Below are positions 23,850 through 34,653 of a stretch of 64,000 nt of DNA, one piece after another. Numbering within the stretch: the stretch's first letter is position 1; every line of letters begins with the position of its first letter. A program made the position numbers and the translations under genes. Origin of the DNA: Astragalus membranaceus (Eukaryota; Streptophyta; Magnoliopsida; Fabales; Fabaceae). The stretch covers positions 109,464,442-109,528,441 of the forward strand of contig CM076846.1 of NCBI GenBank assembly GCA_039519185.1, given 5' to 3'. The notes below the pieces were generated by a model. That model ran no database searches, was not told the DNA's origin, and worked only from the letters and a program-made list of their open reading frames with translations.

Positions 23850-24050
23850 TCGCGTGCGAGGCCATTTCTTCTGGTTTCGGGGTCGTGGCTCTCCATTCTG
23901 TTGTTCTAGTGCCTTGATGGTGTCCTGCATCTGCTACATCTCCTCGCTGGTTCTTCAACATTGTCGGTAGTCTGGGTTGAACGTCGCGTTTCCACCATGG
24001 CTATAGTGTAGGCACTCAGCTCTTTCTTGTGAGGCCGCCGAGAAAGGAGT
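23850..24050 (-). pseudogene. Scrap of gag N-terminus of the Tat-like element
   Basis: Close to the primer site, one minus-strand frame reads QMQDTIKALEQQNGEPRPR after a stop, a glutamine-rich coiled-coil start like that of Tat-lineage gag proteins. Stops and frameshifts interrupt it. The assignment rests on position and composition only. Confidence 0.4.
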
Positions 24051-24061
24051 TTTTACCTGCA

Positions 24062-24079
24062 GCCCCACAGTGGGCACCA
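24062..24079 (-). promoter_or_regulatory. Primer binding site, tRNA-Lys type
   Basis: Minus strand TGGTGCCCACTGTGGGGC lies one base inside the LTR at 24081. It matches, with two differences, the TGGCGCCCACCGTGGGGC complement of the plant tRNA-Lys 3' end. It shows that the right LTR is the 5' LTR. Confidence 0.8.
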
Positions 24080-24080
24080 A

Positions 24081-24501
24081 TGTTCTTGTACATAGGGGTG
24101 AGCTATTTATAATACCAAAAAAAGTTCTAAGGTGTTCTATATTGTAGGGAATCAGTCTCTCATGTCTGCTTTGCGCCTGTTGTCGAGGGGGTGGAGCACC
24201 CACCGCTTCAGTTCAAGCCAATGTCCAGCTGTCGTGTCCCCTTCGTTTGTCTTCTACGCAGACGCGTTTTGGTTTGTGCATGGTCCAGAATGCGACGCAT
24301 GCAGTGTTGGTCCTCCTCTAGTACGATTCTGACCTCTTCGGTCGTCGATTGCACTACTCGACTTTCTCTTCCCTACTCGGTAAGGGTCTTCTTCGTGGGG
24401 AATGAGAGCACTTCTCGGACTTCTAGAGCCCTTTTCGGTTTTCTGGAGCAATTCTCGATCTTCTAGTGTTCTAATCGGCAATTTCTGGACACCCCAGTAT
24501 A
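24081..24501 (-). repeat. 5' LTR of the Tat-like element
   Basis: Starts TGTTCTTGTA on plus and ends AGTATA, where the partner ends GGTACA, so the terminal CA has become TA. It is shorter than the left LTR because about 100 bases after the first 14 are missing. Divergence from the partner is clearly higher than between the Tekay LTRs. Confidence 0.8.
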
Positions 24502-24543
24502 ATAACCATTATAGGAATCAAAACATTCCAAATAATAATAACA

Positions 24544-25049
24544 TTAAATTACACCCGAGGTTCTTTAAGTTATTTAAAAGACTAACTTATTACAATTAAA
24601 TAATTTAAATGACCTAAGTGATACAAAAAAACTTGGCTAAATTATAGTTTTGGTCCCCCTATTTTCAAAAATTCAGACATTTGGTCCCCCTATTTTAAAA
24701 CTCGGACATTTGGTCCTCCAATTTTAAAAAATCAAATACATTTAGTCCAAAGAGGGACCAAATGTCTTTGATTTTTTAAAATTGGGGGACCAAATGTCTT
24801 TGATTTTTTAAAATTGAGGGACCAAATGTCTTTGATTATTAGCCATAAAAAACTGAAAAATCCTCTTGGGACTAAATGTCTTTGATTTTTTAAAATTGGG
24901 GGACCAAATGTCTGAGTTTTAAAATTGGGGGATCAAATATCTGAATTTTTGAAAATAGGGGGACCAAAACTATAATTTAGCCAAAAAACTTAAAGAACCA
25001 ACTTGTTACAATTAAATAACTTTAAAAACCTCTAGTGTAATTTAGCCTA
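24544..25049. mobile_element. Older fold-back MITE, host of a second MITE
   Basis: Inverted ends of about 33 bases: TAAATTACACCCGAGGTTCT near 24545 and its near-complement ending GTGTAATTTAGCCT near 25046. Sequence inside these ends is split by the MITE at 24635-24982. AT-rich AATAATAATAAC lies on both sides, so a target duplication cannot be defined. Confidence 0.55.
24635..24982. mobile_element. MULE-type MITE with 9-bp target duplication
   Basis: 348 bases with long inverted ends: GGCTAAATTATAGTTTTGGT at left and the complementary sequence ending CTATAATTTAGCC at right. It is flanked by an exact 9-base duplication AAAAAACTT at 24626-24634 and 24983-24991. The interior repeats GGGGGACCAAATGTC-like pieces in both directions. 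A 9-bp duplication is the signature of Mutator-like transposition; no transposase is encoded. Confidence 0.85.
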
Positions 25050-25388
25050 ATAATAACAATAATAATAATAGTAAATACGTGTCATGGTGTCACTGATATG
25101 ATTAGAAAACACCACGAACCACTATTAAAAAACCACACCTAAGCTTTGTCTGGGAATAAAAGTATCAAGTTAAATCACGATAATTAAAGTGATTCGCGTA
25201 TTATTCTTTTCTTCTAGCCAATCAGTTACAGTCAACGTGACCTCTTTTCTTTGCCGGACATATTAGCCAAAATTGTCCAACTTTAACTGCACCATGGTTC
25301 CCTCTTTTTATTGGTGTAAATAAAATACTTTTGGCAGACATGTTGGGTCAAAGGTTTTTCTTTTCTTTTCTTTACTAAACTTAAAACG
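25050..25388. other. Intergenic DNA, nothing identified
   Basis: AT-rich sequence with AAT repeats at its start; no gene or element boundary was recognised. Confidence 0.4.
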
Positions 25389-25531
25389 TGGGGTTGAGCG
25401 GTCGGGGATGAACCTCCATTAATCAAGGGTCGGGAGTTCGATTCCCGTATTAGGTAGGCACCTACAATGAGCGATGGATTAGTCACTACTGGCCGTGCGG
25501 TGGATATCTGGGTTTACCCAAAAAAAATGTT
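25389..25531 (+). mobile_element. tRNA-derived SINE
   Basis: Begins GTGGGGTTGAGCGGTCGG, an A-box-like region, and contains GAGTTCGATTCCCG, a near-perfect pol III B-box about 40 bases on. It ends GGGTTTACCC followed by a run of A. This is the layout of plant Au-like SINEs. Target duplications are unclear because both flanks are T-rich. Confidence 0.7.
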
Positions 25532-26030
25532 TTTCTTTACTTTAGATTTCTTTTGCCAAATAATATTTTTCTATATAGTTAACAAAAAATGTTACTCTTT
25601 TCTCAAAAAAAATAAATAAAATGTTACTCCACTTAATAATCGACCAGTCGAAAAGAAATTCTAGCTATAGTGTTGGAAATACATTTTACACCAGAAAAGC
25701 ATTCCCTAAAAAATGTCTATAAGAATATTTTACACCAGATAGGCAAGACCAATTCTCATTTCAACCGATTTAACTGTTTGGTCGGGTTCTTAATCTTAAC
25801 ATTAGTTGCAATAATTAAATAGGAAAATGATAAAGAGTACGAAAATTACCCGTAAGAAAGTGAAGAATACCGATTACAACCGGTCATCTGTATCACCCAC
25901 CCTCCCGTGTTGGGTTATCCGGTCCTTTTTTTCTGCCAGCCGTGTTTTTTCCCTTTGCTTTTGTTTTATTATGACTTTTCGTCAGACACCATTCAAACCG
26001 AATAGCGGTACTGAATTAAATATCGCACTC
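25532..26030. other. Intergenic DNA before the Ogre element
   Basis: No coding sequence recognised; a 129-codon ORF from 25827 runs into the LTR and is not genic. Confidence 0.4.
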
Positions 26031-28272
26031 TGTCATACCCTAATTTTGTCTGTTAGACTGATGCAAACCATTTTAATTCGCACGCGAGTCGCATCTAATC
26101 GCGCACGCATTTTTGTTCTCGCTGTGTTACGTGTTATTAATTATGCACGCGTCTTTCCTCTCATCGCGGAAGCGCGTTCGTATCTCGTCGTATACGAACG
26201 TTTATCTTGGTGCTAATTATTTATTGTTATTATGATTATTGTTATTTAGTTTGATTTGTTATTATTATTGCTTTAGAAAAATATAATAAGAAAATCAGAT
26301 TGGAATTAATACTTTTTTTATTTTATTATAAACATTTTTTTTACAAAATAATGCCACAATATAAAGTCAACTTTGGCATACATGTAGGAAAAAAAAATTA
26401 ATTACAAAAATTAAAAAAACAAAATAAAAATAAAAAAACAAGGCAGGAGCGCCCCTGTTAGCAACATTTGAAGAATGGAGCCATTTGCTCCTTCTCCTTG
26501 CTCCCTTGTTTTTTTCCAAATAAACCCCAACCAAGCCACGTTTCAGTACTCCCTTGCCACCACCTCTGGGCTGTTTGTTTGTTCTTCAGAATTTGTGCCC
26601 AAGAGTTTTTGATTCCCTGCTTCAACACTCACACCTACACCACAGCATTTTGACTATAAATACAATAGGCAGCAACAGTAACAGAACACACACTGAGATA
26701 CACAGAAAAAATCAGGAAAAACACTAAGTGATTAAGTCTTCACACCAAAACCCTAGTCAACTAAACACCCGAAGATTCTGAAACAAAGGAGAGGAACACA
26801 GTAGCAGTGAAACGAAAAACGAAGCAGCAAAAGGGAGCAACAATACCAAACAAGCACGTATTTGAGAAGTCCAGATTTAAGGTTAGTTAGCTATTTCTTT
26901 ATTTCTAAGAGATATGTTCTGAATCTGTTTTTAGGGAATTAAAAACTGTATTTTTATTTGTAACAATTTCATAGGACGTTGGAAAAATAGGATCAAGACT
27001 GAAACACTCATTTTTAGTTAAAACCGAATGTTCATAACATGGTGGTTATAATACACAGTTAATAAGTTAGGCAAATCACCGGGAAATTTAGAAAAAATAA
27101 ATAACGAATTTGGGGAAGGGTTTAGGATTAAAACAAAATGAGCATAAAAAAGGGTAATAAATAAGTAAAACAAAAAACAATAACTGGAACGCATTTTTGT
27201 GAGTACTAGGAACAGATCAAACAAGTATGGTCTTTCTCTAAGATGCGGATGAAGAAATGAGGAAATTAATAGTGGTAAAAAATGAAAGAAATAAAACCTA
27301 AAACTCCGACCACTGTTAGCGGTGGCCGCCATTGCAAGCTCTGCAAACGTTCCCTTTGTTCTCCCCAAGCCCGTCGCTGTCATGAGGCTGTTGCTCTCAC
27401 GGTCACCGTTCCAGCTCCCTTCCCCGCGCTTGCTCTCCCATCGCCGTCGTTGTCATCGCGCAACACCGGAGCTAGTCCGGCGCGTTTATCTTCCCGCCGT
27501 AGTCACCGTCGAAGTCGCCACGGTACCCGCCGTCGTTGGCTCTTCCGGCGTTGCTGACTGACATCCTGGTGGCTCTACTGCTAAGCACACCACCTGCTTT
27601 TATTTAATACAACACCCCTATTAATTGCACCTACCTTTTTATTATAACCCATTGCGTTTTTTTATTACACTGCTGTAATGCTTTCAAACTAATATTTTTT
27701 TTCAAACAATCCCACACACAAAAAAATAGGTTGTTACTAACGGTCACTCTGAGTTTAACTTGTTTGATCGTTAATAACGACTGTTGTTTTCAAAAGGGCT
27801 ATTCGCGGTGACCACTATGTGTTTACTTGTTTGGTCATTATGAACACTCATCCAAATTTCAAAAATACTTAACACACACGTATTTTATACCCAAGAACTA
27901 CGTAGCTTTGATTTCTCCATCGCACCTGGAGATACGTAGGAGCGGGGGCACACTCCCGTCTAGCACAAAAAATAAATAATTTTATTAAGTTTTTCTTTTT
28001 TCTTTTAATTCATAATAAAAGGGTAAAATAAATATTTTCAAAATTAACATTCTTTTATACAACTAATTAGCAGGTAACCTTCCTTAGGAAGAATGTCGTG
28101 GGGTGCTAACACTTCCCCATGCATAACCGACTCCCGAACCCTAATCTGGTCTAAAGGACCCTTATCCATTTCAAAGGGATTTATCAACGTTTGCCCTTTA
28201 TAATTAAACTTTGGTGGCGGCTTCATTTTTGAACCTTCGAAGAATCCTCACCCGGATTTTTCGGTCGCTACA
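26031..28272 (+). repeat. 5' LTR of the Ogre element
   Basis: Starts TGTCATACCCTAATTTTGTC and ends TCGCTACA just before the primer site. It contains an A-rich stretch (26280-26440), a leader-like part with ACTATAAATACAATAGG near 26652 that could hold the TATA box, and a GC-rich segment at 27300-27560. It lacks about 460 bases present in the 3' LTR near 47170-47640. Confidence 0.9.
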
Positions 28273-28274
28273 GC

Positions 28275-28292
28275 TGGCGACTTTACTGGGGA
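28275..28292 (+). promoter_or_regulatory. Primer binding site of the Ogre element (tRNA-Arg type)
   Basis: TGGCGACTTTACTGGGGA begins two bases after the LTR. Ogre elements use a TGGCGACTC...TGGGGA site complementary to tRNA-Arg, so the match supports both the lineage and the plus orientation. Confidence 0.85.
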
Positions 28293-29073
28293 CAATTTAA
28301 GAGGGTCAAGCCTAATTTAATTAAATGTGTAGATTATTGTTAATTTAGTACTTTGTTTTACCCTTAGTTCTTATATTTGCATGCTTATTTTATTCATAAA
28401 ACATGTTCCTTGCTTTATTGAACCTTAGGGTAGAAGGCCTTTTGTACTATTATATCTGTATTTCTTTTGCAGTTTGGGTAGTCTAGGTATTATGCCCATA
28501 TCACACACATAACTTACACGTGTTTACTCACACACTTCCGAGTGGGGCCTTATACCCGGGTCTGAAAGCAACCTAGGACGAGTGGAGGTTGTTAGTGATA
28601 GTCATTCTGGGTTTCCGTCGTTGTGGATCATATCATGAAGGGGATTTTAGCTCTGGAGACCTTTTTGAGGTAGTGAATAGAGCCACCTGAAAGATTGATC
28701 ACATAGGTGGCCCTAGACCATAACATATATGTAAGACATAACCTGTTTAGGACACAAGGGCATTTCACCTATTCGCTGCATCATTACAGATATTTTTTTT
28801 CTCTCAAAAATCAAATCATCAAAACCATTTGTTTCTTTCCTTTTTTACATGCATATGAGGTGACATATAGTTAATGCTTTCTCAAAATTGAATCACCAAA
28901 AACCTTCTTTTACTTTTCATTTTTTTAACACGTGTAACATCATTTTTTCATTCACCATACAAAATCATTATTTCACAAAAAAATGATAAAAATCCTTACA
29001 TGCATTTTATCCATCTCATTTAGGTTTGCCGGGAATTGTAAGAGACTGAAAATTTTGTCATAAGCAAGGCAAT
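28293..29073 (+). other. Ogre leader between primer site and ORF1
   Basis: Non-coding, with several T-rich runs and repeated CAAAAACC/CATTTTTT motifs. No conserved site could be named. Confidence 0.5.
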
Positions 29074-31022
29074 ATGGGATCAAGTAGCGAAACAATTCAA
29101 ACTTTGAACTACCCTATAGTAAAGCAGCCTAATCTGACGAGTCTGAGGGAATGTGCGGGTTGGTTTCCGCCCATCGAGCGCAGGTCTTTTGATAGAACTT
29201 ATAGGAAGATTATTATGTTACTACAGTTGGAAGTGCAAACAAATGTCATTGTTGCTTTGAGCCAATTCTATGACTCTTCCTTGAGATGTTTCACCTGCAA
29301 AAATTTCCAAATGTCACTACTCTGGAAGAATATACACAGATCCTTGGTTTTCCTCAGCAAGACATTAGGCCCTCCCAGTATCAGGGGCACTACTACACAG
29401 ATGAGAAACTTGCCTCAATGTTACAAGTCAGCAAAGAAGATTTGAAGCTCCAAAAAAGAAATCGAAATCAAATTGCAGGGTTCCCACAAGAATATCTGGA
29501 AAATCGAATGAAGTTCTTCGCTGACGCTAGGAATTGGGGTCCTTTTAAACAGGTGTTAGCTTTGACCATCTTTGGCATTGTTCTTTTTTCGCGCATCGAA
29601 AAGTATGTAGACACAACAGCTATTGGTGTCTTCCTGTCCTTCAAAGATGAGAAAAACCCATCCAGCCAGTTCCAGCCATTCTTGCAGACACTTATTGTAC
29701 TTTCACTCATTATAGTGAGCTAAAGGGAAGGAAGATATCTTGCTGCCTACACGCCTTGTATGTTTGGCTTCTCACCCATGCTTTTGTTAATAAAGTTAAA
29801 GCGAAAGGCCCAATTGAAGACGCTAAGGGGTGTGATGTGAAGACGATGAACACTTGTGAATGGTTGCAAGTGCTAAGGAACCTCCATGAGTACAAGGTTC
29901 GTTGGTACCCATCATGGTGGAAAGATAGACCTGAAGTGGTTTTTCAATGTGGAAGCTTTCAAAATGTCTCGCTCATGGGGACGAGAGGATGCATAAACTA
30001 CAACCCCTCTCTGACTTTAAGACAGCTTGGGTACCCCATGCGAAATCCGCTCACCGAAGACATGTTAACCCCTTTTTACCTTCATGAGGGAAGCCCAAAA
30101 GAGGTTGACATGCTCCGGAGGATCTCTCAAGCATGGGATAAGGTTGTCCTCAAAAGACAAGAGCTTACTAAGAAGAGCGGCGATAAGGAACCCACCTTTC
30201 GTCAATGGCTCCAAAAAAGGATCCAAGATACCCGATTGCCTTACCAAAGCGCACTACGGGTTGAGGAAGAAGTACTTGAGCCCACCCTTCCCACTGTCGA
30301 AGAGTTCGATGAGCTCAAAATGGCATTATCAAAAGCTGGAGAGGAAAAGAAAGACTTGCGAGTAGAATTAGAGAAGATGCTTCTAAAAAACCAGAAATTG
30401 GAGGAGGAGAATGCAATTAAGTCGTTGGCCATTGAAGATAGCAACAAGCGCCTTAAGATTAAAAAAAGAGCAAACAAAATGTTCAAAAATACCTGAGGGG
30501 TGAAAAGGAAGAGCTAAAGCGATGCAACTTAAAAATGAACCAGGCCATTGATGATGCGCACAAGTGGAGGGAGTTTTGGGAAGAATCAATGATCACTGAA
30601 AAAACCACACAGAGCCTGCTGGTTAAATCAAGGAGAGAGTCTCAGATATTGATAGCTGAATTTGAAGATCGAGTGAAAAGTATTAGGTGGGATAAAGAGA
30701 CAATTGAAGAGATACTCCGAGAATACCAACAAGCCTGAGGGGGCAGGAAAGATCTGATGAGCTGAAAAAGCATATAAGATATCAAGAGGAAGTTTACCAC
30801 CAGTTGAAGACTGGAAGCATCTAATGGGAGAGTCGCTTTGTAGAGTTGGTCAGCAGGATAGAAAACCATGAAGCCTTCATAGAGTTGAAGAATGAAAGCT
30901 TGTACTGGAAGGACAGATTCTCAAAGTTGGCATGGCTGGCCAACCAAGCTGTCATAGGTGTCCCAGAACGTTTAAAGAAGGCTGACGCGGCGATGCAGCC
31001 GTTAAACACCCAAAGTTTTTGA
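29074..31022 (+). pseudogene. Ogre ORF1, degenerate
   Basis: Starts MGSSSETIQTLNYPIVKQPN at an ATG followed by 70 good codons, then shifts frame near 29287 (TLEEYTQILGFPQQDI), hits a stop at 29721-29723, resumes to 30496 and again from about 30535. Recognisable parts: a globular domain with WLLTHAFVNK and LRNLHEYKVRWYPSWW, then a long lysine- and glutamate-rich coiled coil (LEKMLLKNQKLEEENAIKSL). ORF1 upstream of gag is specific to Ogre-like elements; its role is unknown. The end at 31022 is approximate. Confidence 0.8.
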
Positions 31023-31380
31023 GTTTGTGGAATTTTGCAAAATCCTGATTGTAGAACTTAGGGAGAAAGCTGGTTACACTACTAGTAAGAAAAGAGAGAG
31101 GGGTGGAAAAATGAAAGTCATATGTACTTGAGTGGAATTTAAAAGAGCATTGTACTTTTCCTTTTGAAGTTTTTTAATTAAAAAAAAGATGTTGTACTTT
31201 ACCCATTAATGAAGTTTGTTTGTTTCACCTATTAATCCTCCTTTCGTGAAAATGTTTGAAACGTTAATTTATGTACTTATGACAAATCAGGATGCACTTA
31301 CGATTCTCGGCCTAAAACTATAAGACCCGTGCACACATGCATTACTCATCTTTTCATCCATTCATATACTCATATCATGT
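31023..31380 (+). other. Spacer between Ogre ORF1 and gag
   Basis: Non-coding; includes a purine-rich run AAAGAGAGAGGGGTGG near 31091. No other feature seen. Confidence 0.45.
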
Positions 31381-33210
31381 ATCCCATCAACAGAGTAAAG
31401 GACAAGCTGGTGCGTCAACATCGTTACTGGACTCGTTCTCAGGCTAGAAATATGGAAGCAAATCAGGACAATCCACATCAGGATAACCCAAATCAGGACA
31501 ATCCATATCAGGATAACCCAAATCAGGGCAATCAGAACCTAGGCAATCAAGAGCTTAGGGCGGAAATAGATGGGATGAAAGAACAGATGGCTGAAATCTT
31601 ACAGGCTTTACAAGCTTCAAAAAATGGAAATGTAGACGAAGATGCCTCCGCTGGGAACACAAAATCAAGCTACCAACCCTCTTTCTTCTCTTCCCAATAG
31701 ACCCGGGATCCCACATCCCGTGTACCCTACTGGAGCTAACGGTCAAAACTACCAAGTTGTGCAATGGCCTCCCTACGGACTTCCGCAAGGTTACACACCT
31801 CTGGCAGCCGATACCAACTCAGAAGATGGTCCCTCAGGAGTCGTGGGCCAAAAACAGTCTGCACCGATAGGTCACGATGGTAATACGGGGGCGCCACAGA
31901 TTCAAATCTCGAGCCCTGTCGTCGCGCCACAAAGATTCCCACTTGGCTACACTCCACCGCTGACAGTTGATCCTCAAGCTCATGGATCCAATATCGGGAA
32001 CCCTACTCATTCACATATCCCAAATGTGAACCCAGCCATAGTTCCGATGATTCATCCTTACTTTGGTATGAGTGGGCTCCCTCAAAGTTTCCCTATGGAG
32101 AACCCTCGAGCCAAGGACAAGTTACAAATGCTTGAGGAACAATTGAGAGCAGTTGAAGGATCTAATGTTGGGGCGAGATATGCTTACGACCTATGTCTTG
32201 TCCCTAACGTGGTCATCCCTCCTAAATTCAATGTGTCATACTTTGAAAAATACAGAGGGTCAACCTGCCCCATGAACCATTTAACTATGTATTGCAGGAA
32301 GATGGTTGCGTTTGCTCATGACGACAAACTGCTCATTCACTACTTCCAGGACAGTCTAGCTGGGGCAGCTTCAAGCTGGTATATGCAACTAGAGCGTGCT
32401 CATATCGGGTGCTGGAAAGATCTAGCCGATGCTTTTTTGAGGCATTATAAATACAACATTGATATGGCCCCTGACAAAATGCAGTTGCAAAGTATGGCGA
32501 AAAGGGATAGCGAGTCCTTCAAGGACTATGCCCAACGCTGGAGAGGGTTGGCAGCGCAGGTAGTACCACATTTGCTAGAAAAGGAGATGGTATCCATGTT
32601 CATGGATACTCTTCAATCACCTTTCTAAGACACGTTGATCGGGAGCGTGTCTTCGAGCTTCTCGGATATGATTGTCATAGGGGAAATATTAGAAAATGGA
32701 TTGAGAAATGGGAAGATTGCCCATAACTTCGCTGGAACCAGTAATCAGAAAAAGCCCTTATTCGGATTTCCTAAGAAGAAAGAAGGAGAAGCCAACGCCA
32801 TCTCCGGAACCGGAAAGCCTCCCTATAACAATCCCCGACAAACATTCCAAATCCCTACTCAAACACCACTGGCCCCACCTCACCAAGTCAACCCAAACTA
32901 TAGACCACAAAACTACCCAGAAAGAAAGCCTATCAATTTCGACCCAATACCCTTGTCATACACAGACCTGTTCAACCACCTCATCAGTCACAACCTAATC
33001 ACTCCCCATCCAATGAGACCCCTTCAACCTCCTTTCCCTAGGGGTTACGACCCGGATGCTACCTGTGGATTCCACGCTGGGGCAGTTGGCCATTCAACAT
33101 AAAATTGCAAGGCATTGAAATATGTGGCGCAAGGCTTGATTGAGTCTAAATGGTTAAATTTCGAAGAAGATGGTCCGAATGTTGCCGCTAACCCTCTACC
33201 GGGGCACGAG
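31381..33210 (+). pseudogene. Ogre gag, first part, broken
   Basis: Opens with MYPINRVKDKLVRQHRYWTR, then a short tandem peptide (QDNPNQDNPYQDNPNQ) from a roughly 30-base DNA repeat at 31461-31530, then a frame change near 31645. The main gag domain follows (FNVSYFEKYRGSTCPMNHL, SLAGAASSWYMQLE) to a stop at 32626-32628, continues in frame to another stop at 33100-33102, and is finally cut at 33210 by a solo LTR. GFHAGAVGHST followed by NC near 33090 resembles the zinc-binding motif of Ogre gag. Gag would form the particle. Confidence 0.85.
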
Positions 33211-34653
33211 TGATAACTCATATTTATATGTGTTATTTATGCTCTTAATACGTAAATCGAAGTGTGTTTTCAAGTAATTTTAGTACTTTAACATGTAAAT
33301 ATGTGATTGAATGCATAATTATAAGTTTAGGCTTGATTTCCTAAATATTGGGCATAATAGGTGTCTTTGTGAATATATTGATGTTTTTCCTAAGTACTGC
33401 AGCGGTTGGCCAGGAGTAAGCGCTACAGCGCTAAGGAGTGTGCACCACTTGGATATTTGTGAAGCCACTTGCTAAATGATGAGTCATCAATCTGATCTTC
33501 TTCTTCCCAGCATGACATTTTGACCTCCAAGTGGGTGCAATAATACACTTGGCGCCTCCTAATTGAAACCCATGTGATAGTTGGTGATTTTAATCATCAC
33601 ACCTTTTTGTAAAGTAGCTTTATGGATAATATCTAATGAGGATAATATCTAATAGGGATTTATCTAATCCAAGAGGGCTAAGTCAGTTAGCTACACATAA
33701 CAATTCATACGTAGAGAGAGTTTTAACTTGGAGAATTCTATCTTGACATCTTAGGCTTCCTCCATTGTTATTCCACTCTTGAAGCTTTTATTTTTAGTAT
33801 AGTTTTTAGATTTCATTCAAGGTTTGCTCACGCCCAAGCTTCATCCAACGTATATGACTTGGGATTCTTGGAGTGCATCTTTTGCAACCAATCTCCTCTT
33901 TTCTACCTACGGTAATATAAGCTTGTTTGTTTATATTGTGTTGATGAAGCTTGTCATGAGCTAAATCACTTTGTAGTTGGATTTCTCTTAGTTTGTAATG
34001 AACCTTGAGTAGCTTTTATATAATATTATGATGTTTGCGTTTCATTCCTTGCGTTATAATGTTTTCAACCTTGTTTTGGGAATGATCAACTAGAATAAGG
34101 GGGCTTCGTGGGTACAGACATGGTTCACGAAGAGAGCTCAAGGAAGGATATGAATGAAAAACCATTTAAAGACATTTAAATGAAGTGTACTTAACCCTAG
34201 ACATAGGGGAGTAATAGTTCACAAGGTAATTGCTGTATGGACTTAATATACATGGGTAAAACTTATTTAGAGCCTAGACATATGAGTCTTGTAACATAGC
34301 CCTGACGATAGTGACTGAAAGGCACGCCACCATGACGCTACAGCGTCTATTGATTCTGTAAAGCTACAGCGCTTAACTCTACAGCGTCTAATATTATAGA
34401 ACACTACTCTTGGGAATTTACATACAAATGAGCTATCCAACTCACTCTTAAATACTTTCAATTCAATACTGTTTTATCACAAACCATTATGTTTACAACT
34501 CCACACTTTTATTTGTCACTTAACTTGTTCCACTAATTTGCAAATTGCTTAAACTACTAGATTAATTCCAATCCCTGTGGGAATGATCTCTACTTTATCA
34601 CTGTATTACTTGTTGCGATTGTGTATACTTGCACATCTATTTTTCGCACAACA
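33211..34653 (+). mobile_element. Solo LTR of an Athila-family element in Ogre gag
   Basis: 1443 bases, TGATAACTCA ... CGCACAACA, flanked by ACGAG (33206-33210) and ACGGG (34654-34658), a 4-of-5 target match. Ogre coding sequence resumes directly after it. It is the same family, in opposite orientation, as 44283-45715. Its 3' part (CCCTGTGGGAATGATC, TGTATACTTGCAC) corresponds to the Athila LTR at 56240-58500. It encodes nothing. The motif CTACAGCG recurs near 33427 and 34337-34388. Confidence 0.85.

Larger units (their letters stand above)
9942..24501 (-). mobile_element. Old Tat/Retand-like LTR element, gag-pol mostly lost, antisense ORF kept
   Basis: Two related LTRs (9942-10488 and 24081-24501) bracket it. 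Immediately inside the right LTR is a minus-strand primer site complementary to tRNA-Lys, so the right LTR is the 5' LTR and the element reads leftward. Flanks are ATAAT (9937-9941) and ATAAC (24502-24506), a 4-of-5 match as target duplication. Inside are a plus-strand, i.e. antisense, Transposase_28-like ORF next to the 3' LTR and a scrap of gag next to the primer site; no pol was recognised. Antisense extra ORFs between pol and the 3' LTR are known from the Tat lineage. A young Tekay element (13904-22871) interrupts it. Without that insert it is about 5.6 kb. Confidence 0.75.

Noticed and set aside
27282..27561. Possible small gene in a GC-rich island
   Set aside because: Located in an Ogre LTR and duplicated in the other LTR with frame changes; noted only as a finding.
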